From contig CAJUOR010000011.1 of NCBI GenBank assembly GCA_910588165.1, forward strand, positions 1-37,109: a DNA stretch of 37,109 nt, written 5' to 3'. This document shows positions 24,844-32,490 of the stretch, piece by piece (positions within the stretch are counted from its first letter, which is position 1; the number at the start of each line of letters is the position of its first letter). Both the position numbers and the translations under genes were made by a program. Source of the DNA: an uncultured Thomasclavelia sp. Its GTDB lineage: Bacteria; Bacillota_I; Bacilli_A; Erysipelotrichales; Coprobacillaceae. The notes beneath the pieces were generated by a model. That model ran no database searches, was not told where the DNA came from, and saw nothing but the letters and a program-made list of their open reading frames with translations.

Positions 24844-25941
24844 ATGCACAAATTAGGTATTTCATTATACCCTGAACACTCAACAAAGGAAAAAGATTGG
24901 GCTTATATGGAGCTTGCAGCTAAATACGGCTTTTCACGTATTTTTACTTGCTTGTTATCTGTAACTGAAACTAAAGAAGAAATCGTTGAGAATTTCGGCG
25001 AATTCATGAAAAAAGCCCATGACTTCGGTTATGAAGTAGCTGTTGATACAAATCAACAAGTTTTTGAACGCTTAGGGGCAAAGCCTTACGACATTAAAAT
25101 CTTTGCCGATATGGGTGTAGACATTATTCGTTTGGATATGGATTTTGGACTTTACGGGAACGTTCAAATCACACAAAACCCATACAATATCGCTATCGAA
25201 TTCAACGGAAGCTCAGATACAGATATTGAACGCTTAATTGCTCATGGGGCTAATCCGCATAACATGGTAATCTGCCACAACTTCTATCCACAACGTTTCA
25301 CAGGATTAGGTTGGGAAACATTCTGTAAGTTTAATGAACATTGGACAAAAACAGGTTTACGTTTAGCAGCTTTCGTATCAAGCAACAACACTGATACCTT
25401 TGGTCCTTGGCCTGTAAAAGCCGGCTTACCAACTTGTGAAATTCATCGTGATTTACCAATTGATGTCCAAGCTAGACATTTATTAGCGACTCGTTGCATT
25501 GATGATATTATCATCGGCAACTGCTTTGCAACAGAAGAAGAATTAAAAGCTCTATCTGAAATTGATTTAACTAAAGTAACATTCAATATTGATTTAGTTG
25601 CTGATATTCAAGAAAATGAATTAGATGTTATCTTCAACTATCAACATGGTGGGCGTGGAGATGCACCGGACTATATGTTACGTTCTAGTATGCCACGTTT
25701 CAAATACAAAAAAGAAGAAAACTCTATTAAGCCTAGAGCCTATGAGGGTGAATACTTCCATCGTGGAGATATTGTTATCGTTAATGATAATTTAAAACAT
25801 TACTGTGGTGAATTACAAGTAGTTTTAAAAGATATGCCTAATGATGGTGAACGAAACTTCGTGGGTCGTCTTCCTGAAAATGAAATGATGATTTTGGATT
25901 TAGTACCGGAAAATATCCCATTTGCGTTTATTAAAAAATAA
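24844..25941 (+). CDS. mupG: MupG-family 6-phospho-N-acetylmuramidase (DUF871)
   Basis: TIM-barrel protein of 365 aa with a C-terminal cyclophilin-like domain, the MupG/DUF871 layout. In Staphylococcus aureus MupG cleaves MurNAc-6-phosphate-GlcNAc during recovery of peptidoglycan sugars. Visible family blocks are LGISLYPEH at the start, RIFTCLLSV, IRLDMDFG, CHNFYPQRFTGL and FNYQHGGRGDAPDYMLRSS; the last part has HRGDIVIVND and FVGRLPENEMMIL. It is cytoplasmic, with no signal peptide. GAGGAGAA precedes ATG. The usual partners (murQ, a MurP-type PTS) are not in the window, so its substrate is inferred from the family. A cre-like site suggests carbon control. Confidence 0.88.
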   Translation: MHKLGISLYPEHSTKEKDWAYMELAAKYGFSRIFTCLLSVTETKEEIVENFGEFMKKAHDFGYEVAVDTNQQVFERLGAKPYDIKIFADMGVDIIRLDMDFGLYGNVQITQNPYNIAIEFNGSSDTDIERLIAHGANPHNMVICHNFYPQRFTGLGWETFCKFNEHWTKTGLRLAAFVSSNNTDTFGPWPVKAGLPTCEIHRDLPIDVQARHLLATRCIDDIIIGNCFATEEELKALSEIDLTKVTFNIDLVADIQENELDVIFNYQHGGRGDAPDYMLRSSMPRFKYKKEENSIKPRAYEGEYFHRGDIVIVNDNLKHYCGELQVVLKDMPNDGERNFVGRLPENEMMILDLVPENIPFAFIKK

Positions 25942-25953
25942 GGGTTAATGAAG

Positions 25954-25984
25954 AGGTCTAAGGTGAAAGCCTTGGACTTTTTTA
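25954..25984 (+). terminator. Terminator of mupG
   Basis: A 10-bp stem (25954-25963 with 25970-25979, two G-T) around TGAAAG, then T residues. Confidence 0.8.
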
Positions 25985-26109
25985 ATAGGATAAAAGGCAG
26001 TGATGATAACATCAATTTTTAAAGGAAATATCAAGGCATAAATAGTTAGCTATGACTAGATGTGGATAATTTTAGGATATTTATCTTAAAACCAAAACTT
26101 ATTTGAATG

Positions 26110-26283
26110 TTGTATTTTAAAGTTGAAAGCGTTAAAATAGCTTGGGACTAAATAAAAAAAAGTATGATTTAATCATGTTTTTTTGGTTTATATAATTTAT
26201 TTTCGCAATTATAATAACACATTTAGAAGCTGTAAAATGATGCTTTGTTTGAAGATAGATAAATAATAAGCTTTTTTTGTCCC
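26110..26283 (+). other. Candidate cre-controlled non-coding transcript or repeat, copy B
   Basis: TTGTAT (26110-26115) and TAAAAT (26133-26138), spacer 17 bp, form a promoter; TGAAAGCGTTAAAA (26124-26137) fits 13 of 14 cre positions across its -10. Transcription would begin at GGGACTAAAT (26144-26153), the same sequence as at 3845. GGGAC can pair with GTCCC at 26279-26283, and AAAAAAAG near the start with CTTTTTTT near the end. A hairpin ending in seven T (26154-26183) lies inside. No coding frame is present. Most of the 476-base gap before the Rpn gene is this element. RNA or mobile repeat cannot be decided here. Confidence 0.35.
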
Positions 26284-26297
26284 ACACTTTTATCCTA

Positions 26298-26327
26298 TTG
26301 ACAAAAATCATTGTGGATAACTTATAT
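26298..26327 (+). promoter_or_regulatory. Candidate promoter of the Rpn gene
   Basis: Perfect TTGACA at 26298-26303, 18-bp spacer, TTATAT at 26322-26327; it would give a leader of about 85 nt. A closer TATGAT at 26389-26394 is an alternative with a poor -35. Confidence 0.5.
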
Positions 26328-26417
26328 TTTGTTTAGTTTAAAGTCAAAAGATGAAGGCGATAGTATTCTATTTAGGCTTCTTTCATGTTATGATATTTAT
26401 GAAAGGAGATTTATACA

Positions 26418-27329
26418 ATGTTATTTGAAGCAACTATAGCCACAAGTCTTATGGCAACCAAAGAGATTGTGCGTTACAATGCGGCTTGTAAGCAAATTTT
26501 GTCAGAAAAAGCTATTTTAGCTTACATTCTTAAAGTGTGTGTTGATGAATTTAATAGTTGTGAGATAGATGAGATTGTAAAAAGTCTTAGTCAAGATGAT
26601 GTTATAGATGGACAAGTGATGGGAATGGATACAGTAGATGAGGGGATACGTGGCGATAAGGTGGTTTATGATTTGCTGGTACATACTAGACAACCCAACT
26701 TGCATATTGATATAGAAGTTCAAAATAATTTTTATGTTAAATATCCCTTACTCAAAAGAGCTGCTTTTTACGTTGCTAAGTTAATTGTTGGTCAAGCAGG
26801 AACGGTATTTTCGCATAGTGAATATGACAAACTAAATAAAGTATATAGTTTATGGCTATGCCTAGACCCACCAAAGTATAAACAGAATTGCATAACTGCC
26901 TATTCTATTAGGGAAAATCAAATAATAGGGAATATGTCAAATAAAAAGGCAGAGTATGACATTGCTCAAGTGGTCATGATTTGTATAGGAAATGAGATAG
27001 AGAATCAAGAAACGAGAATGAGATTTTTCAATTTATTATTTTCAACAGCACATAGTTATGAGAAGAAAAAGGAAATCTTAGAAAAAGAATATGGCATACC
27101 CATGACGGTCAAATTGAAAGGAGGAATATATGAAATGTGTAATGCGGGGGAAGGATTAGCAAGGAAATATTTGAAACAAGGAATTGAAGAAGGTTATGAG
27201 AAGGCTATACTTGATAACTTAAAAAATGTTATGGTGGCATTTAATGTCACTATTTATCAGGCATTAGATGCCTTAAAAGTGTCAGAAGAAGAAAAAGACA
27301 AATATGTCAGGTTAATGCAAGCATTATAA
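26418..27329 (+). CDS. Rpn-family PD-(D/E)XK nuclease/transposase-like protein
   Basis: Rpn proteins are DNA endonucleases once named transposases; several give phage defence and are toxic to their host. The 303-aa protein has the PD-(D/E)XK core with Asp85 in YDLLVHT and Glu100-x-Gln102 in IDIEVQNN, preceded by DGQVMGMDTVDEGIRGDKV. The C-terminal part from about 230 is a separate helical region (GLARKYLKQGIEEGYEKA) typical of the family's variable end. AAAGGAGAT precedes ATG 26418. A strong internal ribosome-binding site lies at 27117-27124 before in-frame ATG 27135 (residue 240), which may express the tail as its own small protein. It stands alone between terminators. Confidence 0.85.
   Translation: MLFEATIATSLMATKEIVRYNAACKQILSEKAILAYILKVCVDEFNSCEIDEIVKSLSQDDVIDGQVMGMDTVDEGIRGDKVVYDLLVHTRQPNLHIDIEVQNNFYVKYPLLKRAAFYVAKLIVGQAGTVFSHSEYDKLNKVYSLWLCLDPPKYKQNCITAYSIRENQIIGNMSNKKAEYDIAQVVMICIGNEIENQETRMRFFNLLFSTAHSYEKKKEILEKEYGIPMTVKLKGGIYEMCNAGEGLARKYLKQGIEEGYEKAILDNLKNVMVAFNVTIYQALDALKVSEEEKDKYVRLMQAL
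27135..27329 (+). CDS. Possible intragenic small protein (RpnS-like) inside Rpn gene
   Basis: AAAGGAGG at 27117-27124 is a full Shine-Dalgarno site in the middle of a coding region. In-frame ATG 27135 lies 10 bases after it, giving a 64-aa product equal to the Rpn C terminus (starts MCNAGEGLARKYLKQG, ends RLMQAL). An out-of-frame ATG 27130 at closer spacing would make only 9 aa and could compete. For other Rpn genes, internally translated C-terminal proteins that block the toxic full-length enzyme have been described. Here the site is seen; its use is inferred. Confidence 0.45.
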   Translation: MCNAGEGLARKYLKQGIEEGYEKAILDNLKNVMVAFNVTIYQALDALKVSEEEKDKYVRLMQAL

Positions 27330-27380
27330 GTTACTTTGAAGTATTTGTGCGGGCTATCATTGACGTAAAGATAAGGGCTT

Positions 27381-27432
27381 GCTACTTTATTTTAATCGGA
27401 TATAATTTGAAAAATATGTTTAAATAAGTAGC
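27381..27432. repeat. Inverted repeat downstream of Rpn gene
   Basis: GCTACTTTATTT near 27381 pairs with AAATAAGTAGC ending at 27432 (one bulge), around an A/T-rich loop of about 27 bases. No T run follows. It may aid termination or be a trace of a small mobile element. Confidence 0.35.
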
Positions 27433-27448
27433 GTCTAAACCGAAAATA

Positions 27449-27497
27449 AGAGGGTAGAAAATTATGTGTGATAGAGATTATTCTACGCTCTTTTTTT
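27449..27497 (+). terminator. Terminator between Rpn and ppx-like genes
   Basis: AGAG-G-GTAGAA (27449-27459) pairs with TTCTAC-G-CTCT (27481-27491), one G-G mismatch, large loop, seven T after it. Confidence 0.7.
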
Positions 27498-27519
27498 GTT
27501 ATAAAATGGTAGGTTAGTT

Positions 27520-27547
27520 TTGAAAAGTCTTTCAAAAATGCTATAAT
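27520..27547 (+). promoter_or_regulatory. Promoter of the ppx-like/ppk1 operon
   Basis: TTGAAA at 27520-27525, 16-bp spacer, TATAAT at 27542-27547, 28 bases before ATG. Confidence 0.7.
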
Positions 27548-27575
27548 AGAAGTAGATATAAAAGGAGGGATTTTT

Positions 27576-29096
27576 ATGGCAGTAACCTCATTTGCGGCAT
27601 TGACCATTGGTGCAGCAGGTATTACCATGAGAATTTACGAGATGAATAAGAAAATCGGGATTAGGCAAATTGATGAATTAACGCATATGATGCACTGTGG
27701 GCAAGAGATTTATACAGAGGGACGCCTATCTTTTGAAAGCTCAGATGAAATTTGTTCAGTTTTACTGGATTTTCAGTTGAAAATTCAAGAATATGGTGTG
27801 GATAATGTTCAAGTATTTATTGCTAATTCTTTGACAGATGCTTTCAATCTGGATTTTTTAGTAACCCAAATTCGTATTAAGACAGGAATGAAAGCTAAAA
27901 TTTTAAATAATTCCAAAGACCATTATCTAACACTGCAAAGCATTGCGGCAAGAATGCAGGAATTTAATGAATTGATTAAGACAGGGACATTGATTTTAGA
28001 TGTAGATTACGGGAATATTCAAATGACCCTTTATGATCATTCAGAGCTGATTAGTACGCAAAGCATTCCTTTAGGGGTCGCACGTATTCGTGAGATGGTC
28101 AGTGGTTTAGAAGTAAAACAAGGAGATTATGTTCGTTTGATTTCTGAAGCAATTCAAAGTGATTTAAACGAATTTCAAGATAAGATTTTGAAAGATAGAA
28201 AGATTAAAAACTTCATTGTGGTTGGTGGTGAGATGGAGTATTTGAATCATTATGTCCACAAAGATGATATTGCTATTTACAGTCGTGAAGATATGGAAAG
28301 ACTACATGAAAGTTTACTCAAAGGTGAATATGGACAAGAAATAGATGAGGCTCATGTTCGCTTGTTGATACCTTTGTTTGTGGTTGTGAAAGGCTTTATG
28401 AAGATGACAGAAGCCAAAAATATTTATGCCCCTAATGTTCATTTATGTGATGGAATGGCTTGTGATTTCGGTTATAAGAAATTGAAAATATTTTCCGGAC
28501 ATCATTTTACGGAAGATCGAATTAGCACAGCTATTCATTTAGCTAAGCGATTTGGCTGTGATATGACACATAATCTTTATGTCAGAGATATGGCGAAAAT
28601 TTTATTTAAAGCAGTCGCTAAGCCATTTGGATTAAGCAATAAAGATCAGCAAGTATTAGAGTTGGCAACGATTATGCATAACTGCGGACGTTTTGTGAAT
28701 TTACATTATGAAGATGATTTATCGTATATGATTGTGAAGGAGAGCGAATTTATCAATTTAAGTGATATTAACCGTATTTTAGTCGCTAATGTCTTACGTT
28801 ATAAAAATGCTGATTTCCCACATCAAAGAGACTTAAACGAACCTTTAGTATCACAAGATTTTTATGTCATTTTAGCTAGAATGACAGCTCTATTTAGACT
28901 AGCTGAAGCTTTAGATGACTGTCATCTACAAAAGTTTTCCGATGTGAAAGTGATGATTAAAAATGATGAATTTGTGGTTAGAGCAACAACCAAGCAAGAA
29001 GCGATTATAGAAATTAAAGCTTTTGAGGCAAGTGCCCATCTATTTCAAGAAGTGTTTGGCTTAAAACCGGTATTCAAATGTAAAAGGAAGGTGTAA
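27576..29096 (+). CDS. Ppx/GppA-family protein, probably catalytically inactive
   Basis: Homologue of exopolyphosphatase (506 aa): two ASKHA-fold domains followed by a C-terminal HD-like helical domain. The key motifs are broken. Where active enzymes have DxGSN, this one has TIGAAG (10-15). The second phosphate motif DIGGGS reads DVDYGNIQ (142-149). The catalytic Glu of SGxxEEA is not evident in ILNNSKDHYLTLQS, and the HD pair reads His368-Asn369 (MHNCG). The fold is still clear from IPLGVARIREM and VVGGEMEYL. It probably does not cut polyphosphate and may instead sense nucleotides or bind Ppk1, whose gene starts 2 bases after its stop. Strong site AAAGGAGGG before ATG. Confidence 0.82.
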   Translation: MAVTSFAALTIGAAGITMRIYEMNKKIGIRQIDELTHMMHCGQEIYTEGRLSFESSDEICSVLLDFQLKIQEYGVDNVQVFIANSLTDAFNLDFLVTQIRIKTGMKAKILNNSKDHYLTLQSIAARMQEFNELIKTGTLILDVDYGNIQMTLYDHSELISTQSIPLGVARIREMVSGLEVKQGDYVRLISEAIQSDLNEFQDKILKDRKIKNFIVVGGEMEYLNHYVHKDDIAIYSREDMERLHESLLKGEYGQEIDEAHVRLLIPLFVVVKGFMKMTEAKNIYAPNVHLCDGMACDFGYKKLKIFSGHHFTEDRISTAIHLAKRFGCDMTHNLYVRDMAKILFKAVAKPFGLSNKDQQVLELATIMHNCGRFVNLHYEDDLSYMIVKESEFINLSDINRILVANVLRYKNADFPHQRDLNEPLVSQDFYVILARMTALFRLAEALDDCHLQKFSDVKVMIKNDEFVVRATTKQEAIIEIKAFEASAHLFQEVFGLKPVFKCKRKV

Positions 29097-29098
29097 AT

Positions 29099-31204
29099 AT
29101 GGATATTTATGATTCTAAATATTATATCAATCGGGAATTAAGCTGGTTACAGTTTAACTATCGTATTTTAGAGGAAGCCAGAAATAAACAATTACCTTTA
29201 TTTGAAAGACTTAAGTTTTTGGCGATTTCCGCAAGCAATTTAGACGAATTTTTTATGGTGCGTGTCGCCAGTGTTGAAGATGATGTGTTAGACGGATCGA
29301 ACAAACGGGATTTATCCGGAATGACACCAAAGATGCAGTTAAAAGCCATTTTAGAAGAAACGCATCAGTTTATGAATTTACAATATACAACTTTTCAGCG
29401 TTCTTTAATTCCGGCATTAGCCCATCAACATATTTTACTGTTAGATAAAGAGAATTTGAGTGAAAATCAAAGACAGTATATTTCCGAATACTATCATTTG
29501 AACGTTGAACCGGTATTAACCCCTATGGCAGTTGATGCCAGCCGTCCTTTTCCGTTGATTTTGAATAAGACCTTGAATATTGCAGTGTTATTAGATAAAG
29601 ATGGGGAGCAAGGTTATGCAACTGTGCAAGTCCCTTCGGTTTTAGAGCGTTTTATTCAAATACCTAGTGAAAACAGTGAAGATCGCAGCTTTATTTTCCT
29701 TGAAGATATGATTGCTTTACATCTGTCAGAGTTATTTGACAGTTATCAGATATTGTCTTATGCGCCTTACCGTATTACTAGAAATGCCGGTTTTGATTTA
29801 GATGAAGATGATACTGAAAATCTATTGAATGAAGTAGAGAAAAAATTAAAGAAGCGTCGTACCGGAGAAGCGATTCGTTTAGAGATTGCTCACGATATAG
29901 ATGAGAGATTATATCGTTTCTTAAAGGCGGAATTAGATATTAAGAAAAGTGCGGTATATTACATAAACGGACCACTGGATTTAACGTTTTTATTCAAGTT
30001 TTATGGTTTGAAGGTGCCTTTTGAATTGAAGTTTGATGACTTTAAGCCGATGCCTTCACCAATGTTTGATGATCGAGATATTTTTGATCAAATCAGAGAT
30101 AAAGATTTATTTGTTCATTTGCCATATGAACAATTTGATCCTGTCTTAAAATTTGTCCAAAGTGCTGCTATTGATCCACAGGTTTTAGCGATTAAGCAGA
30201 CTTTGTATCGTGTCAGTGGCAATTCACCGATTATCGCAGCTTTAGCTAAGGCAGCCGAAAACGGTAAGCAAGTAACGGTTTTAGTTGAAGTTAAAGCGCG
30301 CTTTGATGAAGAAAATAATATTATCTGGGCAAAAAAATTGGAAAAAGCCGGCTGTCATGTCATTTATGGCTTGCTAGGATTGAAGACACATAGTAAAATT
30401 ACCTTGGTTGTTCGACGTGAGGAAGAAGGTATTATGCGTTATGTTCATTTAGGTACCGGAAACTACAATGATTCGACAGCTAAGGTTTATACAGACTTGG
30501 GTATTTTTACTTGTCGTGATGCTATTGGCGAAGATGCCAGTGCTTTATTCAATATGATTTCAGGCTACAGCGAACCAAAACATTGGCAACGCTTAGCGAT
30601 TGCTCCGTTATGGCTAAGAGATAAATTTTATACTTTAATTGAAAGAGAAATCGCTCATGCCAAAGAAGGTCGACAAGCTAAGATTATTGCGAAAATGAAT
30701 TCTTTGATTGATAAAACATTGATTGCTAAGTTATATGAAGCTAGTATGGCAGGCGTTAAAGTTGAGTTGATTGTACGAGGTATTTGCGGTTTAAGACCGG
30801 GAATTATGGGCTTATCTGAAAATATCAGTGTACGTTCGATTGTCGGTCAATTCTTGGAGCATAGCCGTATTTATTATTTCTATAATGACGGTGAGGAAGA
30901 ATTCTATTTATCAAGTGCTGACTGGATGCCTCGCAATTTAGATAGACGTGTGGAAATTTTGTTTCCGGTTGATGCTAAAGAAATTCAAGGCAGAGTTAAA
31001 GAGATACTACAATGTCAATTGCAAGATACTATTCGGGCTTCTATCATGAATGCTGATGGATCTTATAGCAAAGTCGATTTGAGGGGGAAAGAGCGCTTTG
31101 ATTCACAGCAATATTTTGCGATACAAGCTAAGAAAGCCTGTATGAAGGAACCTGAATACAAAGAAACGAGGGTTTTTATGCCGATGACTAACCAGGAAAA
31201 ATAG
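29099..31204 (+). CDS. ppk1: Polyphosphate kinase 1
   Basis: Makes inorganic polyphosphate from ATP through a phosphohistidine intermediate, at the inner face of the membrane in other bacteria. The N-terminal domain has RELSWLQFNYRILEEA and ISASNLDEFFMVRVAS; the catalytic domains carry His431 in LGLKTHSKITLVV, the site of autophosphorylation, HLGTGNYNDSTAKVYTD after it, and His588 in FLEHSRIYYF. 701 aa, full length. AAGGAAGGTG lies within the end of the preceding gene, which is separated by two bases, so translation is coupled. Polyphosphate can link energy state with the storage-glucan genes of the same region, but no direct tie is visible. Confidence 0.97.
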   Translation: MDIYDSKYYINRELSWLQFNYRILEEARNKQLPLFERLKFLAISASNLDEFFMVRVASVEDDVLDGSNKRDLSGMTPKMQLKAILEETHQFMNLQYTTFQRSLIPALAHQHILLLDKENLSENQRQYISEYYHLNVEPVLTPMAVDASRPFPLILNKTLNIAVLLDKDGEQGYATVQVPSVLERFIQIPSENSEDRSFIFLEDMIALHLSELFDSYQILSYAPYRITRNAGFDLDEDDTENLLNEVEKKLKKRRTGEAIRLEIAHDIDERLYRFLKAELDIKKSAVYYINGPLDLTFLFKFYGLKVPFELKFDDFKPMPSPMFDDRDIFDQIRDKDLFVHLPYEQFDPVLKFVQSAAIDPQVLAIKQTLYRVSGNSPIIAALAKAAENGKQVTVLVEVKARFDEENNIIWAKKLEKAGCHVIYGLLGLKTHSKITLVVRREEEGIMRYVHLGTGNYNDSTAKVYTDLGIFTCRDAIGEDASALFNMISGYSEPKHWQRLAIAPLWLRDKFYTLIEREIAHAKEGRQAKIIAKMNSLIDKTLIAKLYEASMAGVKVELIVRGICGLRPGIMGLSENISVRSIVGQFLEHSRIYYFYNDGEEEFYLSSADWMPRNLDRRVEILFPVDAKEIQGRVKEILQCQLQDTIRASIMNADGSYSKVDLRGKERFDSQQYFAIQAKKACMKEPEYKETRVFMPMTNQEK

Positions 31205-31208
31205 ATAC

Positions 31209-31228
31209 TTGACAATGAGGTTTGTCAA
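31209..31228 (+). promoter_or_regulatory. Inverted repeat with -35-like TTGACA upstream of ltaE
   Basis: TTGACA (31209-31214) and TGTCAA (31223-31228) are a perfect inverted repeat. TTGACA could be a -35, with TGAAAT at 31232-31237 as a poor -10. The symmetry suggests a repressor site on the promoter. Similar TTGACA/TGTCAA arms occur at 35993-36010. Confidence 0.4.
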
Positions 31229-31312
31229 TGATGAAATTTGTCGAATTTTCTGGTAGATTTGAAAAATGATGTAATGGGTAAATACTTTTGGTGATGAAAG
31301 GGAGAATTGAAA

Positions 31313-32356
31313 ATGGGGAAAATTTATTTTATGAGTGACAATACAGCACCTGTGCATTCTGCAATTATGCAGGCGCTAGTAGATGGCAATGTAGGGCACG
31401 CACTCTCTTACGGGAATGATGAAGACGCTAAAAGATGTAACAAAATGTTTAAGGAAATGTGTGGCTGTGATGTTGATGTGATGTATGTTTTGGCTGGGAC
31501 AGGCGCTAACGTCTTAGCTTTAGATTCCATGATGGCAAGTCACGAAGCTTTGGTATGCACAGATTGTTGTCATGTTCATACAACAGAAACCGGGGCTTTT
31601 GAGAAAATTTTAGGCGCTAAAATTTATCCTACACCTCATCAAGATGGCAAGCTAGATTTAAAGGCAGTAGCGCATATTATGGAAGAATATAAGGATAATT
31701 TCCATCATAATCAGCCGGCTGTTATCTCTATTGCTCAAACAACAGAAATCGGAACGGTGTATAGCATTGAGGAAATCAAAGCTATTTGTGATTTTGCACA
31801 TCAGCATCAGATGAAGGTTCACATGGACGGTGCTCGTATTTCAAATGCACTAGCATATTTGGGGTGTACTCTTAAAGAAATGTGTGTGGATACCGGTGTT
31901 GATGTCGTTACTTTTGGTGGTACAAAAAATGGGATGATGTTTGGTGAAGCCAATCTTTATTTTGATAAGACAAGCTACCATAAAGCACTTTGTTTACAAA
32001 AGCAAGATTTACAAGTGATTTCCAAACGCCGTTACATTCCTTTGCAATTTGAGGCTTTCTTAAAAGATGATTTATATTTAACATTAGCAGCACACGCCAA
32101 TGATTTAATTACTAAGGATTTATATCAAGCGTTAAAACAGTTACCGGAAGTTAAATTGAGTGTACCACTGCAATCTAATCAAGCTTTTCTTGTGTTAGAA
32201 AATCAAGTTGTGGAAAAATTATCAGAGAAGTATGCCTTTATGATTAACCATGATTATGGTGATACTAAAGAGGTTCGTCTAGTGACAAGCTTTGTGTCCA
32301 CTAAAGAGGAAATGGCTGAGTTTATTGAGGATTTAAAGGCAATTTATAAAAAATAA
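31313..32356 (+). CDS. ltaE: Threonine aldolase family, PLP-dependent
   Basis: Low-specificity L-threonine aldolase type (fold type I): splits threonine or allo-threonine into glycine and acetaldehyde. PLP Lys205 lies in VTFGGTKNGMMFGEA; Asp172 in VHMDGARISNAL contacts the cofactor; LAGTGANVLAL and HVHTTETGAFE are further family blocks. About 348 aa, normal. ATG 31313 is preferred over TTG 31307 because GGGAG (31300-31304) is 8 bases upstream of it. Related enzymes act on other beta-hydroxy amino acids, so the substrate is not certain. Single-gene unit with a strong terminator. Confidence 0.9.
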   Translation: MGKIYFMSDNTAPVHSAIMQALVDGNVGHALSYGNDEDAKRCNKMFKEMCGCDVDVMYVLAGTGANVLALDSMMASHEALVCTDCCHVHTTETGAFEKILGAKIYPTPHQDGKLDLKAVAHIMEEYKDNFHHNQPAVISIAQTTEIGTVYSIEEIKAICDFAHQHQMKVHMDGARISNALAYLGCTLKEMCVDTGVDVVTFGGTKNGMMFGEANLYFDKTSYHKALCLQKQDLQVISKRRYIPLQFEAFLKDDLYLTLAAHANDLITKDLYQALKQLPEVKLSVPLQSNQAFLVLENQVVEKLSEKYAFMINHDYGDTKEVRLVTSFVSTKEEMAEFIEDLKAIYKK

Positions 32357-32360
32357 GGTC

Positions 32361-32397
32361 AAAGGACAAGTCGGATTAAAAGACTTGTCCTTTTTAA
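32361..32397 (+). terminator. Terminator of ltaE
   Basis: AAAGGACAAGTC (32361-32372) pairs perfectly over 12 bp with 32382-32393, T run included. Confidence 0.9.
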
Positions 32398-32451
32398 TGG
32401 GCGAAAAAAAGCTTTAGTCCTATTTAGTTCATTAAAAGTAAAGATGATGAT

Positions 32452-32483
32452 AAATAAAAAATCGTGAATGGGTAATTCACGAT
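32452..32483 (-). terminator. Terminator of the coa operon
   Basis: ATCGTGAAT and ATTCACGAT form a perfect 9-bp stem (32461-32469 with 32475-32483); on the minus strand TTTTTTATTT follows. Confidence 0.88.
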
Positions 32484-32490
32484 AGAAATT

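Noticed and set aside
26144..26283. A complete miniature inverted-repeat transposon
   Set aside because: Only GGGAC/GTCCC plus A/T runs pair and no flanking duplication is visible; kept as a low-confidence element.
26418..27329. The Rpn gene as an active transposon
   Set aside because: No terminal repeats or target-site duplications are evident, and the family name transposase is historical; the domain is a nuclease.
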